Shown here: positions 17,201 through 24,365 of the stretch, one piece after another
How positions within the stretch are numbered: the stretch's first letter is position 1
Layout of the letters: each line of letters begins with the position of its first letter
Assembly: GCF_009857915.1 (NCBI RefSeq)
Contig: NZ_WWCM01000022.1
Span: 1 to 63,196, forward strand
DNA from: Duganella qianjiadongensis
GTDB lineage: Bacteria; Pseudomonadota; Gammaproteobacteria; Burkholderiales; Burkholderiaceae_D
Direction of reading: 5' to 3'
Length of the DNA: 63,196 bases
The notes under the pieces: generated by a model
Told to the model about the DNA's origin: nothing
Database searches by the model: none
The model's input: the letters and a program-made list of their open reading frames with translations, nothing else
Program-made: the position numbers and the translations under genes

Positions 17201-18181
17201 ATCGTGCTGGGCGGCGCCCTGAGCGTGACGTCGGGCTCGATTACGGCCACGGCCACCAATGGCAGTATCTCCGTCGGCAGCGCTACCTCGATCTCGACCA
17301 ATGGCGGCAGTCTGAGCCTGAGCGCACCCCAAGGCTCGGTTAGTTCGAGCAATATTACGCTGGGCAGTAATACGGTGGCGACCATCGATTCCGGCAGTGC
17401 GGCGGCCGCTGCCGCTGCCGCGGCTCAGGCTGCGGCCGCCGCCGATGCGGCCGCTAAAGCCGCCGCCGATGCGGCCGCCAAAGCTGCCGCCGATGCGGCC
17501 GCCAAAGCTGCTGCCGATGCCGCCGCCAAAGCTGCCGCCGATGCTGCCGCCAAAGCTGCTGCCGATGCCGCCGCCCAGGCTGCCGCCGATGCGGCCACCA
17601 AAGCTGCTGCCGATGCGGCCGCCAAGGCTGCCGCTGATGCCGCGGCTAAAGCGGCGGCTGATGCAGCGGCCAAGGCTGCGGCTGATGCGGCGGCCAAGGC
17701 TGCGGCTGATGCAGCGGCCAAAGCGGCGGCCGATGCTGCGGCTCAGGCGGCGGCTGCTGCTGCCGCCAAGGCTGCTGCCGACGCGGCTGCCAAAGCTGCG
17801 GCGGACGCCGCCGCCGATGCTGCGGCTAAAGCGGCCGCGAATGCCGCTGCCGGCAGCGGCCAGCCATCCGAACCGATTACCCAGATTATCAATACCACGG
17901 TGAATCTGGTGAATGTTGCGCCTTTAGTCCAGACTGACCAGTACCGCGAACCGCCTCATGCAGTTGCCCCCGCCAGCGTCCCTGCGGCCAGCGGCAGCGG
18001 CAGCGGCAGTGGCAGTGGCACAGGCGCGGGCGGCAGCACGGCCCAGGCCAGCAGTGGCGGCCCTAGCAGCGGCAGTGCCCCGCCCGACGACAAGAAAACG
18101 GAAGAAAAAACCACCGATAAGGCTGCGGACGTGAGCAAACCGGCGACGGAAAAACCGCTCGCCAAGACTTATTGCAATTGA
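11291..18181 (+). CDS. Large filamentous-haemagglutinin-like exoprotein (TpsA)
   Basis: A 2296-residue two-partner-secretion exoprotein. A long basic signal region ends near residue 35 (STAQA). The TPS domain follows (about 40-290) with NPNGVLFGAGAQVDVNGLV. Then come beta-helix repeats, GLUG-type repeats (about 965-1090; GGLVG recurs with NSYATG), and four or five MBG/YDG repeats (about 1225-1670; DKNVG...GNYxL recurs). A second beta-helix stretch is followed by an Ala-rich heptad region (about 2035-2187) and a Gly/Ser then Lys/Glu tail ending KTYCN. The mature chain contains one Cys, the penultimate residue. It is a probable surface adhesin or biofilm protein; ligand unknown. tpsB follows after 18 bases. 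Confidence 0.93.
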   Translation: MKSTHRRPSAGRAPAPLRRKVLAVLVAACYSTAQAGPLAPNVVAGQASFSQQGKTYTITNLPNTIINWQGFSLATDEIAKFVQQSADSRVLNRITGQDPSVILGAIQSNGKVFLINPNGVLFGAGAQVDVNGLVASSLALSNSDFLAGKNNFSGSPDAGKVSNAGTIRTPAGGQVFLIAPSVENRGIISTENGEVVLAAGHSVQLFEAADPNLQVVVSAASDQALNLGQIVAQGGRIGVYGALVNQRGRISADSAVRGANGKIMLKSSGTTLLEAGSSTSATGSNLNIGGDIMLLGPQVGLTGDAVVDASGAAGGGTVLLGGDYQGRNPAIANAKQSYVGKDSVIRADAISAGDGGKVIVWGDDATRMYGSISARGGARSGNGGLIETSGHVLDMRGQADTRAAQGKTGTLLLDPANIYIADELATAINLGGMSEDPANYSILSGDTPFSATGPKGASLLTTGTLAAALQGSNVSIVSVASNDTMAPGAGNIKLLSSLSWDSNKTLRLDATGNIELRAAVSASQGGLDLHAGGAISQSTSPIDALQLKNLSAIAADSLNLINEYNQVTNAVSLQSTSSAVSLSGHNLLLGTVSAQDTLTVAGSGTLTVNNGATLTSGASMTLSSLASDGNLVIGSSSHLNAGSAITLSVPDTGNHRITNNGSVHASGSLLVSAGKMTLASGSLYGSGGTTLSTGNPINLGVSGNAADTLELVDNDFYGVSNTRVYLTSTQAAAADSILVSGALSLGRSVTMTTNGSIRFAAPVQLGDYSGLTLYAGDGQTVTASSALDISGTFSLQRGNWNQVSATLPAFSAGNFVIGANSTFLRAKGGNGSSATPYLISDIYGLQGAAGLAMSNSYTLTNNIDAAGTEDWNSHAGFVPIGSEGNKYTGVFDGGGFAISDLTIHRPSQQNVGLFAYLGNGTVRNLTLASGEVSGAGVVGALAAATDSSSQISNVSSAIDVAGDWDTGGLVGQNRGSISHAGFSGTVTAGDAGQQSNIGGLVGYNGGSISYSQSSGSVHSTSVTGNVGGLVGSNHGQGSTSAEISNSYATGEVYGAGQNVGGLVGDNLGGIIRTSYASGSVSGGRNIGALAGHMDADGSLYPLIENSYATGNLSSNDASAIEHENMGGAVGLMAAGTLQQVFYSGSLDGSAMQGNVHPLVGSAAGGSSAHLYYNSETVNASGGPGTGLTAAQMMHAENFSGFDFASTPVWRIYEGYTQPLIKSLLTPLTVTLSGGSNVSKTFDGQSSVLSGVTTSAIPNGVSGTLGWAGARNVGTYNVGGLYSTRYDISYAGSSPQLVITPRQITATATANKVYDGLATLSRAQYGFTIHGAISNYGDLEVEADATFANKNVGAGKALTISSATLSGSEAGNYTLVGSVTGTGTITARPIYLNNLSLQSTRPYNGSDIAQITGGTSIGSALNGDDVHLATVGTASAYFSNKNVGNNKPVTVILSGYQLGGNDAGNYMVSVANELTASITPAALTLSGVTALDRVYNRNLDPGNGYATGTLATLNTSQSVLTGIYGSDQVSLAGATASFSDRNVGTNKSVTVHGATLSGADSGNYMVSTLPTGLTASITPVSLNLTLASRQYNNSTLANLEGAALSGVLTWGEGGSDNVTLVPGSAVATYADKNVGVAKAVTISGGALTLGGSDGGNYVLNPAIVGTITARPASTWIGSGGGLWSSAANWQDGIAPDGSNVLAAVLGSGAGTVTYDASAGNTSVNTLSGGSGTSLTLTGGNLTLASGSSSLSGGALTLNGGNLAANGNLSVGVLNLSSGVLSGTNSGAVLTLGQINHTGGSINTSGMLTLEGSGNIAMGTVRAQHGIVLATSGGAVSQTGPWTSDSLTVSAHSGVVLSNPDNHVNAFSATSGSGDITLYNNVSSGALMLGTLSTEGNILIDNHGGIVLNGPVHALHAQASHGHVSITAHSPVTVNDVVEGTELAFSASTSINLGSAAALNAVNQIQLTAGTDIVLGGALSVTSGSITATATNGSISVGSATSISTNGGSLSLSAPQGSVSSSNITLGSNTVATIDSGSAAAAAAAAAQAAAAADAAAKAAADAAAKAAADAAAKAAADAAAKAAADAAAKAAADAAAQAAADAATKAAADAAAKAAADAAAKAAADAAAKAAADAAAKAAADAAAKAAADAAAQAAAAAAAKAAADAAAKAAADAAADAAAKAAANAAAGSGQPSEPITQIINTTVNLVNVAPLVQTDQYREPPHAVAPASVPAASGSGSGSGSGTGAGGSTAQASSGGPSSGSAPPDDKKTEEKTTDKAADVSKPATEKPLAKTYCN
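17395..17850 (+). repeat. 21-bp tandem repeats encoding AAKAAAD heptads
   Basis: About 20 degenerate copies of a 21-bp unit encode the heptad A-A-K-A-A-A-D (some with Q or T for K). The protein segment should be one long alpha helix in an otherwise beta-rich protein. Codon choice varies between copies (GCC/GCT/GCG/GCA), so the peptide is conserved more than the DNA. Copy number may vary between strains. Confidence 0.9.
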
Positions 18182-18199
18182 GCGCCCCAAGACCGACCT

Positions 18200-19810
18200 A
18201 TGAAAAAACGCCACGAGTCTGTTTCCCCCGTACTGCATCCTGCCAGCATGCTCGCTGGCGCCGTGCTGGCCAGTGCCTTGCTGCTGCCGGCGCTGTCCCG
18301 CGCTGCCGACGACGACATCGTCCGGTTTGAAATCAGCCGCTTCGAAGTGCAGGGCAACTCCCTGCTCAGTGGCGCCGAAATCGATACGGCACTGGCGCCC
18401 TACACGGGCCGCAACAAGGATTTCGGCGATGTCCAGCGCGCGCTGGAAACGCTGGAAGCCATCTACCACGGGCGCGGCTACCGCATCGTCACGGTCGAAC
18501 TGCCGGAGCAGGAGCTCAATGGCGGCAAGGTGCTGCTGCGTGTGGTGGAAACCCGCATAGGCCGGGTAAGGGTAGTGAACAACCAGTATTTCGACGAAGC
18601 CAATATCCGCCGCACCCTGCCTGCGCTGCAGGAAGGCCGCTCGCCCGACCTGACGGCGCTGTCGGCCAACCTCAAGCTGGTCAACGACAATCCGGCCAAG
18701 AATGTCACCATGAAGCTGCAAAGCGGCGAGGCCGATGACGAAGTTGATGCCGAACTCGAGGTCAAGGACCAGCGGCCATGGAAAGTCATGGCCAATCTGG
18801 ACAACACGGGCACCGAGCAGACCGGCAAGACCCACGTCAGCACGGTGCTCCAGCATGCCAATCTGTTCGGGCGCGACCATGTGGCCACGCTGCAGTACAC
18901 CACCACCGCCGAGGAGCCGGGCCGTGTCAAGGTGTATGGTGCCGGCTACCACATTCCCCTGTACCAGCTGGGCGATACGGTGGATCTGTATGCCAGTTAT
19001 TCGAACGTGGATTCGGGCAAGGTGACGGCCGGTATTTTCAATCTGGCCGTCAGCGGCAAGGGGGCCACTTATGGCGCCCGCTACACCCACAATCTGGCCA
19101 GGCAGGGCGAGCTGGAGTCGCAGCTCTCGCTGGGGCTCGATTACAAGGCCTACAAGAACAGCGTACTGTTGCAGGGGCTGGAGCTGGGCAATGATGTGAC
19201 CGTGCATCCGCTTAGCCTCGGCTATCAGGCCAGCCTGAGCAGCGGAGCCGGCAGCGTGAGCGGACAGCTGACCCTGTCGCAGAATCTGCCGGGCGGCAGC
19301 AAAGGCGACCAGCATGCCTTCAATGCCGTGCGCGACGGCGCCAAGGCCGGCTATACGGTGCTGCGCGCTCTGGGTAGCGCGGTAAAGGGTTTCAGCAATG
19401 ACTGGCAGGTGCGTGCCATCTTCAATGGCCAGTACAGCCCGCACGAGCTGGTGCCGGGCGAGCAGTTCGGCGCCGGTGGCGCCAGTTCGGTGCGCGGCTT
19501 CCTTGAGCGCGAAATTGCCAATGACTCCGGTGCCACCCTGAATCTGGAAGTGTATGGCCCGAATCTATGCCCGCGCGAAGGCTGGAATTGCCGCCTGCTG
19601 GGTTTTTATGACAGTGCCTATATCCGCCGCAGTCATCCTGCTGCAGGCGAGCTGGCCAGCACCAGCATCGGCAGCGCCGGTATCGGCGCCCGTTTCGTGC
19701 TGTCCACCTACGTCAATCTGCAGTTCGACCTGGGCCACATCGTCAAAATGGGCGCAACCAGCCATCACGACGCCAACCGTCTGCACATACGCCTGGGCCT
19801 GGCCTACTAG
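18200..19810 (+). CDS. TpsB-type outer-membrane transporter (ShlB/FhaC/HecB family)
   Basis: A 536-residue Omp85-superfamily barrel that exports the preceding exoprotein. The signal peptide ends near residue 36 (LSRAA). Two POTRA domains follow: about 40-118 (ISRFEVQGNSLLSGAEIDTA) and about 119-195 (IGRVRVVNNQYFDEANIRR). The rest is a beta barrel with the lid-loop motif VRGF near residue 433 and a C-terminal aromatic ending GLAY. Two cysteines (LCPREGWNC) sit in a late extracellular or strand segment and could form a disulfide. The gene is 18 bases after tpsA and 14 before the FecR gene, so the three are one operon. Confidence 0.94.
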   Translation: MKKRHESVSPVLHPASMLAGAVLASALLLPALSRAADDDIVRFEISRFEVQGNSLLSGAEIDTALAPYTGRNKDFGDVQRALETLEAIYHGRGYRIVTVELPEQELNGGKVLLRVVETRIGRVRVVNNQYFDEANIRRTLPALQEGRSPDLTALSANLKLVNDNPAKNVTMKLQSGEADDEVDAELEVKDQRPWKVMANLDNTGTEQTGKTHVSTVLQHANLFGRDHVATLQYTTTAEEPGRVKVYGAGYHIPLYQLGDTVDLYASYSNVDSGKVTAGIFNLAVSGKGATYGARYTHNLARQGELESQLSLGLDYKAYKNSVLLQGLELGNDVTVHPLSLGYQASLSSGAGSVSGQLTLSQNLPGGSKGDQHAFNAVRDGAKAGYTVLRALGSAVKGFSNDWQVRAIFNGQYSPHELVPGEQFGAGGASSVRGFLEREIANDSGATLNLEVYGPNLCPREGWNCRLLGFYDSAYIRRSHPAAGELASTSIGSAGIGARFVLSTYVNLQFDLGHIVKMGATSHHDANRLHIRLGLAY

Positions 19811-19824
19811 GGAAGGAAATCTTC

Positions 19825-20673
19825 ATGTTTTGCCTGAATTTCAAGTCATATGTCCGCTGGCTGCAGGTGCTGATGCTGGGCCTGCTGCTGGCCGGCGCCA
19901 GTGCGGCCTGGGCGGCGCAGGTGGCCGGCACCATCGTCCAGCTGAGCGGTCCCCTGCTGGCCAAAAAAGCCGATGGCACGGCGCGCATCCTGTCGCTCCG
20001 CTCGGAAGTGGAGGGCGGCGATACGCTGATGACGGAGAAGAACACCTATGCCATGGTGAAGTTCATCGACAACAGCGAAATTACCCTCAAGCCCAACACT
20101 ACCTTCAAAGTGGAGAAATTCAGCTATGAGGCCGACAAGCCGGACGGCGACAGCGCTTCCTTCAATCTGGTCAAGGGCGGCTTGCGCTCCGTGACTGGCC
20201 TGCTGGGCAAGCGCAACAAGGAAAAGTTTTCCATGAAAACGCCGAGCGCCACTATCGGTATCCGTGGCACCACCTTCACGGCCGACTGGATAGCCCCCGA
20301 TGCCGAAGCGCTGGCCGCCTACAACATGGCCAGCACGGCGGCGCTCGATCAATTTGCCGCACCGGTGAAACCGCTACAGCTGGCGCAGGCGGCGAATATG
20401 CCGAATGCGCCCAATGCACCCGGCTTGCAGCCCGGCCTGTATGTGCAGGTCATCGACGGGATGATCAATCTGAGTAACAGAGGCGGTAGCCAGAATTTTT
20501 CCGCTGGCCAGTTCGGCTACACGGCCACTTTCACCCATCCACCGGTAGTGGTGCCGGCCAATCCCGCCTTGCAGTTCAATCCGCCGCCGTCATTCAACTC
20601 GTCGCAGAACAGCCCTGGCAGCAGCACGGCCACACCGGCCAAGCCCAAGGATGTTGATTGCATCGTGCGGTGA
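19825..20673 (+). CDS. Secreted FecR-domain protein
   Basis: A 282-residue exported protein. A signal peptide (about 1-33, ending ASAAWAA) precedes a FecR domain (about 35-155) with GTARILSLRSEVEGGDTLMT, ITLKPNTTFKVEKFSYE, GGLRSVTGLLGKRN and the signature SATIGIRGTTF. There is no N-terminal helix-turn-helix or membrane anchor, so it is not a classical FecR anti-sigma factor and acts outside the cytoplasm. The tail is Pro/Asn/Ser-rich and ends DVDCIVR, with the only Cys of the mature protein near the C-terminus, as in the exoprotein. Such proteins often occur near TPS or CHASE2 genes; the role is unproven. Confidence 0.88.
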   Translation: MFCLNFKSYVRWLQVLMLGLLLAGASAAWAAQVAGTIVQLSGPLLAKKADGTARILSLRSEVEGGDTLMTEKNTYAMVKFIDNSEITLKPNTTFKVEKFSYEADKPDGDSASFNLVKGGLRSVTGLLGKRNKEKFSMKTPSATIGIRGTTFTADWIAPDAEALAAYNMASTAALDQFAAPVKPLQLAQAANMPNAPNAPGLQPGLYVQVIDGMINLSNRGGSQNFSAGQFGYTATFTHPPVVVPANPALQFNPPPSFNSSQNSPGSSTATPAKPKDVDCIVR

Positions 20674-20695
20674 CGCTGTACTACGCAGACAGCGC

Positions 20696-20726
20696 TTGAC
20701 CTTCCCATCGTGGGATACTCGATGCT
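20696..20726 (+). promoter_or_regulatory. CueR-type promoter/operator of copA
   Basis: A -35 TTGACC (20696-20701), a 19-bp spacer beginning TTCCCATCGTGGGA and a -10 GATGCT (20721-20726) make the stretched promoter used by MerR-family activators. The same arrangement stands before copZ. Transcription from it would start after the in-frame ATG at 20727, which favours 20757 as the copA start. Confidence 0.8.
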
Positions 20727-20756
20727 ATGGTTACCGAGTTGTCCCGCGAGATCATC

Positions 20757-22943
20757 ATGCCTGCTACTAACACTCCTGCGCACACCCTGTCCTTCAAAGT
20801 CGAGGGCATGACCTGTGCATCCTGCTCCGGCCGCGTCGAGCGGCTGCTGGCGGCCATGCCCGGCGTGGCCGCGGCTAATGTCAATCTGGCGACGGAAACG
20901 GCGCGCGTCAGTTCGGACCAGCCGCTGGCGTTCGATACGCTGACCCAAGCCATAGCACAGGCCGGCTATCACGCGCTGGCACCGGCTGCGCCGCCGCAGG
21001 CTGCGCCCCTGCTGGCCACGGGCGGCGGTACGGCCGTGCTGCTGGCGGCCCTGTTTGCGCTGCCGCTGATGCTGCCCATGCTGCTGGAACTGGGCGGCAA
21101 GCACTGGATGCTGGACGGCCGGCTGCAATGGCTGCTGGCCACCCCCGTGCAGTTCTGGCTGGGCGCGCGTTTCTACAAGGCCGGCTGGGCGGCGCTGAAA
21201 GACCGCAGCGGCAATATGGACCTGCTGGTGGCGCTCGGTACCAGCGCGGCCTACGGCCTCAGCGTGTACCAGCTGCTGGCGGCGCCCAGCACCATGCCGC
21301 ACCTGTATTTCGAAGCCTCGGCCGTGGTGATTACCCTGATCCTGCTGGGCAAATGGCTGGAGGCGCGCGCCAAGCGCCAGACGACCTCGGCCATCCGTGC
21401 CCTGCAGGCGCTGCGGCCGGAAACGGCGCGCGTGCAGCGCGGCACGCAGGAGGTGGAACTGCCCATCGCCGCGGTGCAGGTGGGCGATCTGGTGCTGGTG
21501 CGGCCGGGCGAACGGATCGCCGTTGACGGCATCGTGCAGCAGGGTGCCAGCCATGTGGATGAAGCGCTGATTACCGGCGAGAGCCTGCCGGTAGCGCGTA
21601 GTGCAGGGCAGCGCGTGACGGGTGGCGCGATCAACGGCGAAGGCCTGCTGCTGGTGCAGGTGACGGCGGTGGGCGCGCAGAGCACGCTGGCGCGCATCAT
21701 TGCGCTGGTAGAGGATGCGCAGGGGGCCAAGGCGCCGGTGCAACGGCTGGTCGACCGCGTTAGCGCGATCTTTGTGCCGGTGGTGGTGGTGCTGGCGCTG
21801 CTCACGCTGGCGGGCTGGCTGCTGGCCGGTGCCGGAGTGGAACACGCGCTGATCAACGCGGTGGCCGTGCTGGTGATCGCCTGCCCCTGCGCGCTGGGGC
21901 TGGCCACACCGGCGGCCATCATGGCCGGTACGGGCGTGGCGGCACGCCACGGCATACTGATCAAGGATGCCACGGCGCTGGAACTGGCGCACCGCATCAG
22001 CAGCGTAGCGTTCGACAAGACGGGGACCCTGACCGAGGGCAAACCGGCGCTGCTGGCGCTGCATGCGCTCGATCACGATCAGGATGGTTTGCTGCGGGCA
22101 GCCGCCGCCATCCAGCGCGGCAGCGAGCATGCGCTGGCCCGTGCCGTGCTTGATGCTGCGGCGACGCGCGGGCTGGCACAGGATCTGGCTGCCAGCGAAC
22201 TTTCAGCGCTGCCGGGACGGGGCGTGGCGGCGACGGTGGCAGGGCGGCGCCTGTTGCTGGGCAGCGGCCGGCTGATGAGCGAACAGGGCGTATCGACTGC
22301 GCCGCTGCAGGCCGAGGCCGACGCACTGGCACGGCAAGGCCGCACCATTGCGTGGCTGGCCAGCGTGACGCCCGCACCTCAGCTGCTAGGCCTGCTGGCC
22401 TTCGGCGACCGCATCAAGCCGCAGGCGCAGGCGGCGCTGCAGGCGCTGCACGCGCTGCATGTGGAAACCATATTGCTGACGGGCGACAATCAGGGCAGTG
22501 CCGATGCCGTAGGGCGCGAACTGGGCCTGACGCGGGTGATCGCCAATATGCTGCCAGCCGATAAGGCGGCGGCCATCACGGCGCTGCAGCAGCCCGGCGC
22601 CTGCATCGCCATGGTGGGCGACGGCATCAACGATGCGCCTGCGCTGGCGGCGGCCGATGTGGGCATCGCCATGGGCAGCGGCACCGATGTGGCCATGCAT
22701 GCAGCCGGCATTACCCTGATGCGCGGCGATCCGGCGCTGGTGGCGGCGGCCATCAGCATCTCGCGCCTGACCTACCGCAAGATTCGGCAGAATCTGTTCT
22801 GGGCATTTATCTACAATCTGGTGGGCATACCGCTGGCCGCTTTCGGCCTGCTCAACCCCATGGTGGCAGGGGCGGCGATGGCGCTGAGTTCCGTCAGCGT
22901 GATCAGCAATGCGCTGCTGCTGCGGCGCTGGAGGCCAGCATGA
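20757..22943 (+). CDS. copA: Copper-exporting P1B-type ATPase
   Basis: A 728-residue copper pump that removes Cu(I) from the cytoplasm. It has one N-terminal heavy-metal-associated domain with GMTCASCSGRVE, eight expected membrane helices, the TGES actuator motif, the metal-site CPCALGLATPAAIM, the phosphorylated DKTGTLTEGKP, and the hinge MVGDGINDAPAL. One HMA domain instead of two is common. The start at 20757 is chosen because the CueR promoter overlaps the upstream ATG (20727). Its stop overlaps the cueR start by four bases, so the two are cotranscribed. Confidence 0.95.
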   Translation: MPATNTPAHTLSFKVEGMTCASCSGRVERLLAAMPGVAAANVNLATETARVSSDQPLAFDTLTQAIAQAGYHALAPAAPPQAAPLLATGGGTAVLLAALFALPLMLPMLLELGGKHWMLDGRLQWLLATPVQFWLGARFYKAGWAALKDRSGNMDLLVALGTSAAYGLSVYQLLAAPSTMPHLYFEASAVVITLILLGKWLEARAKRQTTSAIRALQALRPETARVQRGTQEVELPIAAVQVGDLVLVRPGERIAVDGIVQQGASHVDEALITGESLPVARSAGQRVTGGAINGEGLLLVQVTAVGAQSTLARIIALVEDAQGAKAPVQRLVDRVSAIFVPVVVVLALLTLAGWLLAGAGVEHALINAVAVLVIACPCALGLATPAAIMAGTGVAARHGILIKDATALELAHRISSVAFDKTGTLTEGKPALLALHALDHDQDGLLRAAAAIQRGSEHALARAVLDAAATRGLAQDLAASELSALPGRGVAATVAGRRLLLGSGRLMSEQGVSTAPLQAEADALARQGRTIAWLASVTPAPQLLGLLAFGDRIKPQAQAALQALHALHVETILLTGDNQGSADAVGRELGLTRVIANMLPADKAAAITALQQPGACIAMVGDGINDAPALAAADVGIAMGSGTDVAMHAAGITLMRGDPALVAAAISISRLTYRKIRQNLFWAFIYNLVGIPLAAFGLLNPMVAGAAMALSSVSVISNALLLRRWRPA

Positions 22944-23326
22944 ATATCGGACAGGCCGCTGCCGCCACGGGCGTCAGCGCGAAAATGATACGGCATTACG
23001 AGAGCATCGCCCTGATCCCGCCCGGCAAGCGCAGTGCGGCGGGCTACCGTATCTACGCCGACAGCGATCTGCACGCGCTGCGCTTCATCAAGCGCAGCCG
23101 CAGCATGGGTTTTTCGCTGGAACAGATACGCGAACTGCTGTCGCTATGGCAGGACCCCAGCCGCGCCAGCGCCGACGTGAAACGCCTCGCGCTGGGCCAT
23201 GTGGCGGAACTGGACACGCGTATCGCCGAGCTGACGGCCATGCGCAACAGTCTGCAGCAGCTGGCGGGCTGCTGCCATGGCGACCAGCGCTCCGAGTGTG
23301 CCATCCTGCAGTCTCTGGCCGACTAG
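22940..23326 (+). CDS. cueR: Cu(I)-responsive MerR-family regulator CueR
   Basis: A 128-residue activator. The N-terminal helix-turn-helix reads MNIGQAAAATGVSAKMIRHY, a dimerisation helix follows, and the C-terminal metal loop CHGDQRSEC has two cysteines eight residues apart, as in CueR (Cys112/Cys120 in E. coli), plus an adjacent extra Cys. It should activate copA and copZ from the two 19-bp-spacer promoters. Start and stop: ATGA overlap with copA; the TAG stop (23324-23326) lies in the first unit of the 10-bp repeat array. Confidence 0.94.
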   Translation: MNIGQAAAATGVSAKMIRHYESIALIPPGKRSAAGYRIYADSDLHALRFIKRSRSMGFSLEQIRELLSLWQDPSRASADVKRLALGHVAELDTRIAELTAMRNSLQQLAGCCHGDQRSECAILQSLAD

Positions 23327-23490
23327 TCTAGAACGATCTAGATCGCACTAGATCGGTCTAAAAAGGTCTAGAACGGGCTAAAAACGAGGGGGATAGTCTG
23401 GAACAGACTAAATCGGCCTAATATAGACTGGTCTAGACCGTATTAGACTGATCTAGACCTGTTTAGACCTGTTTAGACCGGATTAGACTA
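23321..23490. repeat. 170-bp array of 10-bp TCTA/TAGA units between two convergent genes
   Basis: Seventeen consecutive 10-bp steps run without a phase break. In blocks 1-6, 9 and 10 CTA falls at positions 8-10 (for example GATCGGTCTA). In blocks 11-17 TAGAC falls at positions 4-8 (for example GTTTAGACCT), which is the reverse-complement motif, so orientation flips near 23400. Only blocks 7 and 8 are poor. The first unit contains the cueR TAG stop and the last contains the TAG stop of the convergent TauE gene. The same unit is found at 141-188. It is neither a CRISPR (no spacers) nor a simple terminator. Confidence 0.9.
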
Positions 23491-24252
23491 GGCGCGGACA
23501 AACATCCACACGGTCAGGCTGGCGCCGACCAGCACGACAAAACCGCGCATGACTTTTTCCGGCAGGCGGTGGATCAGCCAGCCGCCGACGAAGCCGCCCG
23601 CGATGCCGCCGGCACACAGGGCCAGCGCGGCTGGCCAGCTGATCAGCGAAGAGCTGGCGAAGATGGCGGCGGCCGCAGCATTCATGGCCATGGCCAGTAC
23701 GTTCTTGGTGGCTGCTGCAGCGCGCACCTGCTGGCCGGCGATGGTCAGCGCGGCCAGCATCAGAAAACCTATCCCGCCACCGAAGTAGCCGCCGTACACG
23801 GCGATGCAGCTCTGCACCAGTATCAGGGTCCAGCGCGGCATGCTGCTGGCGGCGTGCAGCGGTTTTTTGCGGAAGCTGCCCCAGGCGAACACGCTGGTGG
23901 CGAACAGCACCAGCCAGGGCACCAGCCGGGCAAAGAAGGAAGGCGGCGTATTGAGCAGCAGAATGGCGCCGAACAGGCCGCCGATGGCGCTGATGATCAG
24001 CATCTGGCGGAACGTCAGCGGGCCCACATCGGCCACCAGTTTGCGGCCGGCATAACCGGAAGTGATCTGGCTGGGGAAGAGCGCGATGGTGGACGTCATA
24101 TTGGCTGCCAGCGGATTCAGGCCGGCCAGCAGCAGGGCCGGGAAGGTAATGAACGAGCCGCCACCGGCAAGAGCGTTCTGTACGCCGGCCAGAAAACCGG
24201 CCGTGGCAACCATCAGTATCAGGGTAAGATCAAGCGCGGGAGCGAAGTGCAT
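23488..24252 (-). CDS. TauE/SafE-family membrane permease
   Basis: A 254-residue protein with about eight hydrophobic segments, of the sulfite-exporter TauE/SafE (DUF81) family. The N-terminal FLAGVQNALAGGGSFITFP and second-half GGYFGGGIGFLMLAAL are the two family repeats. The transported compound is not predictable; sulfur-containing anions are usual. The ATG at 24252 is chosen because a minus-strand TATAAT at 24308-24313 would start transcription after the longer in-frame start at 24327. Its stop lies in the 10-bp array. It separates copZ from copA-cueR. Confidence 0.85.
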   Translation of the reverse strand: MHFAPALDLTLILMVATAGFLAGVQNALAGGGSFITFPALLLAGLNPLAANMTSTIALFPSQITSGYAGRKLVADVGPLTFRQMLIISAIGGLFGAILLLNTPPSFFARLVPWLVLFATSVFAWGSFRKKPLHAASSMPRWTLILVQSCIAVYGGYFGGGIGFLMLAALTIAGQQVRAAAATKNVLAMAMNAAAAAIFASSSLISWPAALALCAGGIAGGFVGGWLIHRLPEKVMRGFVVLVGASLTVWMFVRA

Positions 24253-24365
24253 GGGAGAGGCGGCCGGCGGGTGTAGCGCAACGGTTAAAGTGAAATGGTT
24301 ACCGTTGATTATAACCGCGCCAGCCACAGCCGGCCTGAACCGGCAGATTTCCCGCTGTGCCGGGG

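Noticed and set aside
17425..17721. Ala/Ser-rich frame on the minus strand across the heptad repeats
   Set aside because: It is the reverse reading of the 21-bp tandem repeat and has no independent support.
23321..23490. CRISPR array
   Set aside because: Units are 10 bp, contiguous and without spacers, and no cas gene is near.
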